From: Tsukamurella ocularis
GTDB taxonomy: Bacteria; Actinomycetota; Actinomycetes; Mycobacteriales; Mycobacteriaceae
Length of the DNA: 64,000 bases
Assembly: GCF_024807615.1 (NCBI RefSeq)
Contig: NZ_JANUCJ010000001.1
Location: 558,001-622,000 of the forward strand
Direction: 5' to 3'
Shown: positions 43,355 through 52,345 of the stretch, piece after piece
Layout of the letters: every line of letters starts with the position of its first letter
How positions within the stretch are numbered: the stretch's first letter is position 1
The notes under the pieces: model-generated
Seen by the model: the letters and a program-made list of their open reading frames with translations, nothing else
Told to the model about the DNA's origin: nothing
Database searches by the model: none
Program-made: the position numbers and the translations under genes

Positions 43355-43936
43355 CTAGTCGATGAGAACGAGCCACCAGTTGTCGGACAGACGCCGGCAC
43401 CATGTTTCGGCGCACCGCTCCGGACGGCTCCCCTCCGGGCGAAACACAAGGGTCGTGATTGTCATGAACCCTCCGCCGTGCACAGCGAAGGTGACTGCCC
43501 CGCCGGACTTACTGGTGGAGTACACGTCCTGACTGCCGATCCTCCGATCGCTCGGGTCATTGAACTCTGTCCGCGGATCGGCCAGCACCGCTTGGGCCGC
43601 CGCGGTGAACCGGGGCTCGTCGTAGGCCCAGCGCGCTTTGTGCGGCAGACCGGTGACCGCAGCCGTGATCCCGAGCAAGCCGATCGCCGGGATGATCAGC
43701 AGGTGCCAGGCGAACCGCTTGCGGCGGGCCACCCAGGTCACCAGATAGATGAGCCACGCCACAACGAGCACGCCACCGACCAACAGGGAAAACGCCTGCC
43801 AGAGCAGGTCCGTGCCAACGGTCTGTCCCCACAGCCAGGCGAGCACCTCGATCGTGACGAGAACCGTCAGAACCGCACCGACCACGCCGAGCGGCGTCAC
43901 CCGCCGAACGGTCGCCTGACCGGAATCCGCATCCAT
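43355..43936 (-). CDS. Hypothetical membrane protein, three helices
   Basis: 193 residues with hydrophobic segments at about 18-38 (VVGAVLTVLVTIEVLAWLW), 46-68 (AFSLLVGGVLVVAWLIYLVTW) and 78-96 (HLLIIPAIGLLGITAAVTGL), followed by an exported C-terminal domain with a CAETWC pair of cysteines near the end. ATG at 43936 is used; GTG at 43939 is equally possible. Convergent with the P450 gene eight bases apart. Function not recognised. Confidence 0.6.
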   Translation of the reverse strand: MDADSGQATVRRVTPLGVVGAVLTVLVTIEVLAWLWGQTVGTDLLWQAFSLLVGGVLVVAWLIYLVTWVARRKRFAWHLLIIPAIGLLGITAAVTGLPHKARWAYDEPRFTAAAQAVLADPRTEFNDPSDRRIGSQDVYSTSKSGGAVTFAVHGGGFMTITTLVFRPEGSRPERCAETWCRRLSDNWWLVLID

Positions 43937-43966
43937 CACGTCAGGATAGCGATCGGCGAACCCCGG

Positions 43967-44938
43967 CTAACGGATCAATCGCGGGATCAGGCGGACGAAG
44001 AGCACCATCACCACCAGCTCGACGAGGGTCTGCGTCACCACCACCAGCGGCGCCAGCGCGTACTCCGTCGGGAGGGCGAGGACCAGCGGGAGGATCACCA
44101 GTGAGTTCCGCGTGACGCCGCTGAAGACCACGCTCCGCCGGCCCGGCACGTCCAGACCGGCGAACCGGCCCGCGACCGCGCCGACGGGCGCCATCACCGC
44201 CGCGAACAGCACGTACACGGGAACCGCGAGCAGCAGCGACGAGAGCTGGTCGCGCACGCCCGCGATCTGCGAGGCCACCACGACGGCCAGCGTCAGCACC
44301 ATGATCGGCACCATCGAGGCGGCCACCCCCGCCGCGAGCTCAGCGCCCCATCGGGTCCGCGCCGCCGCCCACTGCGTCGCCCCCGCGAGCAGGAGCGGCA
44401 CCACGATCACCCCCACGAAGGCCTCCGCGAACGGCCCGTACTCGACGGTCCGCACCACGTCCGCGCCGACGAACAGCCACAGGTACACCGGCAGCAGCAC
44501 CATCTGCACGAGCATGAGCAGCGGCGCTGCGGCGAGCAACCGGTCCTTCGCGCCACCGGCGAGACCGCTGAACACGATCACGTAGTCGACGCACGGCGTG
44601 AGCAGCACGAACAACACCCCGACGAGCAGCACCCGGTCATGCGCGACGATCCGCGACAGGGCGAAGACCACGACCGGCACCGCCACGAAGTTCACCGCCA
44701 GCACCGTGCCGAGGAAGCGCACGTCCCGCAGCGCCTCCCCCATCCGCGCGAACGGGATGCCGAGGAAGGTCGCGTACAGCAGCAGCGCGAGCACCGGGTT
44801 GATGACGGCCTCGGCCGGGCCCGCCACCGTCGGGACGGCGAGCCCGAGGACGGCCCCGAGAACCAGCCCGGCGACATACAGCGGGACCTGATGGGCCTCC
44901 GCCCAGCCGACCGCCGACCGCATTCCCGTCACGCGCAC
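43967..44938 (-). CDS. BASS-family transporter (Acr3/bile-acid:sodium symporter type)
   Basis: 323 residues, about ten transmembrane helices. LVLGAVLGLAVPTVAGPAEAVINPVLALLLYATFLGIP at the start and LLTPCVDYVIVFSGLAGG, with the Pro-Cys pair characteristic of Acr3-type arsenite carriers, are seen; RSVVFSGVTRNSLVILPLVLALP near the end is the second discontinuous helix. Either arsenite or organic-anion transport is possible. No ars regulator or reductase is adjacent. GTG at 44938 is used (an ATG at 44923 also fits). Divergent from the PucR-type gene. Confidence 0.7.
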   Translation of the reverse strand: MRVTGMRSAVGWAEAHQVPLYVAGLVLGAVLGLAVPTVAGPAEAVINPVLALLLYATFLGIPFARMGEALRDVRFLGTVLAVNFVAVPVVVFALSRIVAHDRVLLVGVLFVLLTPCVDYVIVFSGLAGGAKDRLLAAAPLLMLVQMVLLPVYLWLFVGADVVRTVEYGPFAEAFVGVIVVPLLLAGATQWAAARTRWGAELAAGVAASMVPIMVLTLAVVVASQIAGVRDQLSSLLLAVPVYVLFAAVMAPVGAVAGRFAGLDVPGRRSVVFSGVTRNSLVILPLVLALPTEYALAPLVVVTQTLVELVVMVLFVRLIPRLIR

Positions 44939-44975
44939 ACCCTAGTTCCGACCGCGGGTCAGTAGGGTTCCACCC

Positions 44976-46220
44976 ATGGGTGCGCCGACGGAACAGACCT
45001 GGCCCGAGCCCTCGGACCGGGTCAAGGAGCTGATCCGCCGCGCCGCAGAGTTCGCGAGCAACGCGCCCGAGGAGTGGGTGACCGCGCTGCAGGACGCGAC
45101 GCTGACCGGCGTCATCCTCTCCCCGATCGCCTCCGACCCGACCCTCGCCGAGCTGGTCCGCCACTCCGACACCGCCGTCATGCTGCACTGGGCGGCGCAC
45201 AACCTGGCCCAGCCCGGCCGCCGAGTGCCGCCGAACATCGACTCCGCCGACGCCCTCGCCGTCGCCCGCGACCTGGTGCGACGGGGCCTCGACCTGCACG
45301 GGATCGACACCTACCGCAAGGGCCTCAACACCGCCTGGACGCTCTGGATGAACGTCTGCTTCGAGCTCACCGACGACCCCGCCGAGCTGCGGGAGCTGCT
45401 CGCGGTGACGTGGGCGTCGATGTCGACGTACGTCGACGACACCATCGACGCCATCACGATCCGGATGGCAGGCGAACGCGAGCAGCTGACCACCGGGACC
45501 AACGCGGACCGTCTGGCCGCGGTCTCGCTGATCCTCGAGGGCGCGCCGATCACCCGGCCCCGCGCCGAACAGCAGCTCGGCTACCGGCTCACGGGGCCGC
45601 ACACCGCGGCAGTCATCTGGACCACCGGCACCGTCGGCGACCTCGACGCGGCCGCCCACGCCCTGGCCCGGCGCGCAGGCACCCCGCGGCCGCTGACCGT
45701 GGTCGCGAGCGCCTCGGCGCTGTGGCTGTGGCTGCCCGGCACCGTCGACCTCGATTCCGGCGACCTGGCCCGGGAACTGGCCGACCATCCCGAGGTCCGG
45801 GTCGCGATCGGGCGGCCCGGCGAGGACCTCGACGGCTTCCGCAGCAGCCACCTCGACGCCGGCACGACGCAACGCCTGATGGCGCGGCTGCGCACCCGGC
45901 GACGCGTCGCGCGGTACGAGGACATCGCGCTGATCTCCCTGGTCACCAGCGACACGGGCAAGGCCGACGAGTTCGTCCGCGACACCCTCGGCGAACTGAT
46001 GACCGCCGATCAGGAGACCCGGGAGACCGTCGCCGCGTACGTCGACGAGCAGTTCAACACCTCGCGGACGGCGGAGCGCCTCTACACCCACCGCAACACC
46101 GTGATCCGCCGCCTGACCAGGGCCGACGAGCTGCTCCCCCGCCCGTTGGCCGACAACCCCACCGGGGTGGCGGTCGCCCTGGACGTGCTGCGCTGGCTCG
46201 GGCCCGACGGCCCTGCGTGA
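44976..46220 (+). CDS. PucR/CdaR-type transcriptional regulator
   Basis: 414 residues. The C-terminal 60 residues hold the PucR helix-turn-helix: TVAAYVDEQFNTSRTAERLYTHRNTVIRRLTRADELL, followed by VALDVLRWLG. The N-terminal half is a helical sensory region, and a GGDEF-like PucR middle domain covers about 195-310. It is 130 bases upstream of the EthA-like monooxygenase on the same strand, so it may activate that gene, in place of the EthR/VirS regulators found at similar monooxygenases in mycobacteria. Confidence 0.78.
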   Translation: MGAPTEQTWPEPSDRVKELIRRAAEFASNAPEEWVTALQDATLTGVILSPIASDPTLAELVRHSDTAVMLHWAAHNLAQPGRRVPPNIDSADALAVARDLVRRGLDLHGIDTYRKGLNTAWTLWMNVCFELTDDPAELRELLAVTWASMSTYVDDTIDAITIRMAGEREQLTTGTNADRLAAVSLILEGAPITRPRAEQQLGYRLTGPHTAAVIWTTGTVGDLDAAAHALARRAGTPRPLTVVASASALWLWLPGTVDLDSGDLARELADHPEVRVAIGRPGEDLDGFRSSHLDAGTTQRLMARLRTRRRVARYEDIALISLVTSDTGKADEFVRDTLGELMTADQETRETVAAYVDEQFNTSRTAERLYTHRNTVIRRLTRADELLPRPLADNPTGVAVALDVLRWLGPDGPA

Positions 46221-46350
46221 CGATCTGCACCACACCGGGAGGCAACCGGGTGCACTCTGCGCTGGCCGCGACGAGCCGTCGGGCGAGAGAGTAGGTCATC
46301 GGTTCTATCACTGAGCCCAGCCGATCCGTCGGAGACCAGGAGAGACAAGC

Positions 46351-47844
46351 ATGACGAGCACCACGCCCGAGCACCTCGACATCATCGTGATCGGCGCCGG
46401 AATCTCCGGCATCGGCGCCGGCCACTACATCACCGCAGAGCTGCCCGGAAAGTCCTTCGCGATCCTCGAGGGCCGCGCGACCTTCGGCGGAACCTGGGAC
46501 CTGTTCAAGTACCCCGGGATCCGCTCGGACTCCGACCTGCACACCTTCGGCTACGAGTTCAAGCCGTGGGAGTCGAAGGACTCGATCGCCGACGCGCACA
46601 AGATCCTCGACTACCTGCACGAGACCATGGAGGAGAACGACCTCCTCGACAAGGTCCGCTACGACCACAAGGTGGTCTCCGCGGACTGGTCGAGCGAGGA
46701 CGGCCGCTGGACCGTCCAGGTCGAGCACGCCGGCGAGCGCATCGCGCTCACCGCGAACTGGGTCCTCTTCGGCAGCGGCTACTACGACTACGACCAGGGC
46801 TTCACGCCCGAGTTCGCCGGCCGCGAGAAGTTCGCCGGGCAGATCGTCCACCCGCAGTTCTGGCCCGAGGACCTCGACTACAGCGGCAAGAAGGTCGTCG
46901 TCATCGGCTCCGGCGCGACCGCGGTGACCCTGGTCCCGTCTCTCCTGACCAGCGCGAAGCCTGCTGGCCACGTCACCATGCTGCAGCGCACACCGACGTA
47001 CATCATGCCGGTGCCCAAGCAGGATCCGATCACGAACACACTGCACAAGGTCTTCGGCCACAAGATCGGTCATGACCTGAGCCGCAAGCGGTTCATCTGG
47101 CAGCAGCGCGGCGTGTACGTCTTCGCCCAGCGCTTCCCCGACCTCGCCCGCAAGATCATCCGCAACGAGAACGCCAAGCGCCTCCCCAAGGGCTACCCGG
47201 TGGACGTGCACTTCAACCCGCCGTACAACCCCTGGGACCAGCGCCTGTGCGCCGTCCCCGACGGGGACCTGTTCAAGGCCATCCGGTCCGGCAAGGCGGA
47301 CGTCGCGACCGACAAGATCGCGACCTTCGACGAGACCGGCATCGAGCTGGCGAGCGGCGAGCACCTCGACGCCGACATCATCGTGACCGCGACCGGCCTC
47401 AAGCTGAAGCTGCTCGGCGGGGTGACCCTGTCGGTCGACGGCCGCGACGTCGACGTGCCGAACGCCGTCATCCACCGCGGCGCCATGCTCTCCGGCGTCC
47501 CAAATGCGGCGCTCGCCATCGGCTACACGAACTCCTCGTGGACGCTCAAGGTCGGGATGCTGTGGAAGTACATCACCCAGCTCATCGGGACGATGGACGC
47601 GAAGGGCCTGGACACCGCCGTCGCCGTCGCCGATCCCGACATGGCGACCCGCCCGGCGCTCGACTTCGAGGCCGGCTACGTCCAGCGCGCCCTGAAGGAG
47701 CTCCCCCGCCAGGGCGAGGCTGAGGACTGGCGCATGTCCATGAGCTACTTCGAGGACGCCAAGCGCCTGAACAGCGAGCTCTCCTTCGGCGAGGAGTCGG
47801 GCCTGCGCCTGAGCTCCAGCAAGCAGGCCAAGGTCACTGTCTGA
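46351..47844 (+). CDS. Type I Baeyer-Villiger monooxygenase, EthA/MymA-like
   Basis: 497 residues. FAD fold IIVIGAGISGIGAGHYI at residues 10-26, GGTWDLFKYPGIRSDSDLHTFGY near 47, the BVMO fingerprint FAGQIVHPQFWPED (FxGxxxHxxxW) near 162, the NADP fold VVVIGSGATAVT near 184 and IVTATGLKL near 345. It resembles EthA and MymA, which convert ketones to esters and activate thioamide drugs. AGGAGAG precedes the ATG. Followed by a long hairpin before the kinase gene. Confidence 0.85.
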   Translation: MTSTTPEHLDIIVIGAGISGIGAGHYITAELPGKSFAILEGRATFGGTWDLFKYPGIRSDSDLHTFGYEFKPWESKDSIADAHKILDYLHETMEENDLLDKVRYDHKVVSADWSSEDGRWTVQVEHAGERIALTANWVLFGSGYYDYDQGFTPEFAGREKFAGQIVHPQFWPEDLDYSGKKVVVIGSGATAVTLVPSLLTSAKPAGHVTMLQRTPTYIMPVPKQDPITNTLHKVFGHKIGHDLSRKRFIWQQRGVYVFAQRFPDLARKIIRNENAKRLPKGYPVDVHFNPPYNPWDQRLCAVPDGDLFKAIRSGKADVATDKIATFDETGIELASGEHLDADIIVTATGLKLKLLGGVTLSVDGRDVDVPNAVIHRGAMLSGVPNAALAIGYTNSSWTLKVGMLWKYITQLIGTMDAKGLDTAVAVADPDMATRPALDFEAGYVQRALKELPRQGEAEDWRMSMSYFEDAKRLNSELSFGEESGLRLSSSKQAKVTV

Positions 47845-47858
47845 TCTGCAACGATCGC

Positions 47859-47913
47859 CGCGTCCGCCCGTCTACCGCTACCGTTGATTCGGTGCGGCCG
47901 ACGGGCGGACGCG
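47859..47913 (+). terminator. Long hairpin between monooxygenase and kinase genes
   Basis: CGCGTCCGCCCGTC (47859-47872) pairs perfectly with 47900-47913; the inside folds further as CCGC/GCGG and ACCG/CGGT with loop TTGATT, for 22 base pairs. It begins 15 bases after the monooxygenase stop, and its right arm ends just before the GAGGGAG ribosome site of the kinase. Confidence 0.6.
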
Positions 47914-47926
47914 TTTGAGGGAGCGG

Positions 47927-49542
<1,616 letters not shown>

Positions 49543-49546
<4 letters not shown>

Positions 49547-50763
49547 CGGCGGTTCTCCCGGAGCGCCGACGAGACGCCCGCGGCCATCGCGTCCAGGGCG
49601 ACGACGGGCTTGACGTTGAGGTCGATGGCCTCGCGGCACTGAAGGACCGATTCGACGCAGCGCAGCAATCCCTCGGGCCGGGCGTACCCGGCGAGCCGGC
49701 GGGTCTGCTCGGCCTCGTCGGGGTGCATGAGCGTGACCTGCGCTCCCGCGCCCTGCACCAGCGCGTCACGGAAAAGCGCAGCGAGGTCGATGAGGGCGCG
49801 GTCAAGGGCGTCACGCACCGCGCGGGTGCCGCGGGCCTTCTGCCGTTTCTCCAGGTCCTTGAGCTGCCCGGCCGATCCGCGCATCACGCCCGCGGTGCCG
49901 CGGCCCACGCCGCCGGCGCCGAGCGCCGTCTTGAGGTCCTCGGTCTCCCTCTCGTTGAGGTCGGCGTTGAGTTCCTTGGCGGTGCTCTCCGCGTCGCGCA
50001 GCAACTGCTCGACGACGCCGTAGACGCCCTCGGACGTGGCCGCCCGCGCCAGGCTGAGTGCCTGCTTGCGCTGCTTCTGCGCCTCCGGGTCCGTCGCGAG
50101 GCGCTTGGCCCGCCCGACGTGTCCACCCGCAACGCCCGCCGCCCAGGCCGCGCGCTCGGCGTCGATACCGTCCCGCTCCAGTACGGCCTCGATCGCGGGC
50201 GCCGACGGCGTGACGAGCGGCACGTGGCGGCACCGGGACTTCAGCGTGACGGAGATGTCCTCCGGGTCGACGGTCGGCGCGCACAGCAGCACGATCGTCT
50301 GCGCGGGAGGCTCCTCGACCATCTTCAGCAGCGCATTGCCGGCTTGCTCGGTGAGCCGGTCGGCGTCCTCGATGAGCACGATCTGCCAGTGCCCGACGGA
50401 CGGCCGCCGCGACGCGTCGGCCACCACCTCGCGCATCTGCTTGACGGCGATGGACAGCCCGTCGGGGGCGATAGCGCGCACGTCGGCGTGAGTGCCGGCC
50501 AGCACCGTCGTGCAGGCGCGGCAGCGGCCGCAACCGGGCTCGTCGGGATCGTCGCACTGCAGTGCGGCGGCGAGCGCGCGGGCCGCAACCGACCGCCCCG
50601 AGCCGGGCGGGCCCGTGAACAGCCAGGCGTGCGTCATGGACGATCCCGCCAGATCGGCGACGGTGCCCCCGCTCGCGACGACCTCACGCGCGGCGTCCGC
50701 GGCGGCGCGCAGGCCCACCACCACCGCTTCCTGCCCCACCAGGCGATCGAACACTGAGCTCAC
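49543..50763 (-). CDS. holB: DNA polymerase III delta-prime subunit HolB
   Basis: 406 residues, AAA+ clamp-loader subunit. FTGPPGSGRSVAARALA near residue 49, the zinc-type Cys cluster CDDPDEPGCGRCRACTTV near 70, IVLIEDADRLTEQAGNALLKMVEEP near 127 and SRCRHVPL near 178. It loads the sliding clamp with tau and delta. GTG at 50763 gives a start SSVFDRLVGQE like other actinobacterial HolB; GTG at 50769 is an alternative. Divergent from the adenylate cyclase gene, as Rv3644c is from Rv3645. Confidence 0.9.
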
Positions 50764-50815
50764 CCCCACACCCTAGCCCTCCCGTCCGATGCCAAGCGCA
50801 CGCTAAGTTGGAGCG

Positions 50816-52345
50816 GTGGCAGCACCGAACAGCAGACTCAGTCGCGCTATGCGACTGGCGCGGTGGCTCGCCAGGACCCCCTGGCCGATCTTCGCGCTGG
50901 ACATCCTGCGGTCGAACATCCTGGGTGCCGTCTTCGTCTTCGGTTTCCTCCGGTTCGCGCTGCCCGTGCAGCAGTCCGTGCAGCTGCAGGAGATCAGCGG
51001 CGTCAACCTGCTGGTCTTCATCACCTACCTGGTGGTCGCGAGCGTGCTCGGCATGCTGATCGGGCTCAAACTGGTGCTCCCCGTGCTGCGCTGGCACCGG
51101 CGCAGCGCCCCGTACGACCCCAAGATCTCCCGGCGCGCCCTCGCCATTCCGCTGCGGATGGCCCTCATGCAAGCGATCTTCTGGCTCATCGGCGGCGCCA
51201 TCTTCGTGGTGATCAACTACAACTCGCCGGGCGGCATCCGGATCGTGGTGGCGGTGACCGTGCTGCTGGGCGCCACCACGACGTGCGCGCTCAGCTACAT
51301 GCAGACGGAGCGGGTGCTGCGGCCCATCACGGTCGCGGCGCTGGCGCAGGAGCCGCAGGGCTCCGCGGGCCTGTCGGTGACCACCCGCATCCTGCTCAGC
51401 TGGGTCCTCGGCACAGCCACACCGATCGTCGGCATCATCATGGTCATCCTGTCGCAGGAGACGGGCATCATCGACCCGGAAGCCCCGACGCTGGTCAATC
51501 CGGTGCTGTTGCTGTCGGTGGTGGCGCTCGGCGCGGGCCTGCTCGGCACGGTCCGTGCCGCGAAGTCCATCGGCGACCCGATCCGCGACCTCTTCCAGGC
51601 GCAGCGCAAGGTCCGCGACGGCGACTTCTCCGCGTCCGTGAAGATCTACGACTCCAGCGAGCTGGGGCTGCTGCAAGCCGGCTTCAACGACATGGTGCAC
51701 GACCTGGCCGAGCGGCAGCGGATGCGCGACATGTTCGGCCGGTACGTCGGACAGGACGTCGCGCGACAGGCCCTCGAGCACGGCACGCACCTGGGCGGCG
51801 AGGTCAACGAAGTCAGCGTGCTGTTCGTCGACCTCGTGGGCTCGACGAAGATCGCCGTCACCGAGGAACCCGCCGCCGTCGTGGACCTCCTCAACGACTT
51901 CTTCAAGGTGGTCGTCGACCTCGTCGACCTGCACGGCGGCTTCGTCAACAAGTTCCAGGGCGACGCGGCGCTGGCCATCTTCGGCGCCCCGCTCCCGCAC
52001 CCGGACGCCGCGGGCGCCGCGCTGGCCGCGGCCCGCGAGATGCGGATCCAGCTCGGCGACGTGCTCGGCGGCACCGGCTTCGGCATCGGCGTCTCCGCCG
52101 GTCAGGTGGTCGCCGGACACATCGGCGCGAAGGCCCGGTTCGAATACACCGTGATCGGCGACCCGGTTAACGAGGCAGCGCGGATCACCGAGATCGCGAA
52201 GTCCGAGCCCTCGTCGCTGCTCGCCGCCGGGCGCGCCGTCGAGGCCGCGACGCCTGCCGAGCAGGCCCTATGGGTGCTCGGCGAGGCCATCGAGCTGCGC
52301 GGGCGCGGCCAGCTCACGCGGCTGGCGCGCCCCGTCGACGACTGA
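50816..52345 (+). CDS. Membrane class III adenylate cyclase, Rv3645-like
   Basis: 509 residues. Six transmembrane helices in the first 235 residues, then a HAMP region (RAAKSIGDPIRDLFQAQRKVRDGDFSASV), then the cyclase domain with VLFVDLVGSTKIAV (metal Asp), FVNKFQGDAALAIFGAPLPH (second Asp) and FGIGVSAGQVVAGHIGAKARFEYTVIGDPVNEAARI. Makes cAMP at the inner membrane. The M. tuberculosis relative Rv3645, in the same gene order, links cAMP to fatty-acid and cholesterol use. Start is GTG at 50816. Its TGA directly abuts the topA stop (TGATCA). Confidence 0.88.
   Translation: MAAPNSRLSRAMRLARWLARTPWPIFALDILRSNILGAVFVFGFLRFALPVQQSVQLQEISGVNLLVFITYLVVASVLGMLIGLKLVLPVLRWHRRSAPYDPKISRRALAIPLRMALMQAIFWLIGGAIFVVINYNSPGGIRIVVAVTVLLGATTTCALSYMQTERVLRPITVAALAQEPQGSAGLSVTTRILLSWVLGTATPIVGIIMVILSQETGIIDPEAPTLVNPVLLLSVVALGAGLLGTVRAAKSIGDPIRDLFQAQRKVRDGDFSASVKIYDSSELGLLQAGFNDMVHDLAERQRMRDMFGRYVGQDVARQALEHGTHLGGEVNEVSVLFVDLVGSTKIAVTEEPAAVVDLLNDFFKVVVDLVDLHGGFVNKFQGDAALAIFGAPLPHPDAAGAALAAAREMRIQLGDVLGGTGFGIGVSAGQVVAGHIGAKARFEYTVIGDPVNEAARITEIAKSEPSSLLAAGRAVEAATPAEQALWVLGEAIELRGRGQLTRLARPVDD

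Noticed and set aside
43967-44938. Definite arsenic-resistance gene
   Set aside because: The Pro-Cys motif fits Acr3-type carriers, but no arsenic genes are adjacent, so the call is left at the BASS family.
46230-46255. TGCACC ... GGTGCA dyad before the EthA-like gene as an operator
   Set aside because: Short six-base arms; expected by chance in GC-rich DNA and not repeated nearby.
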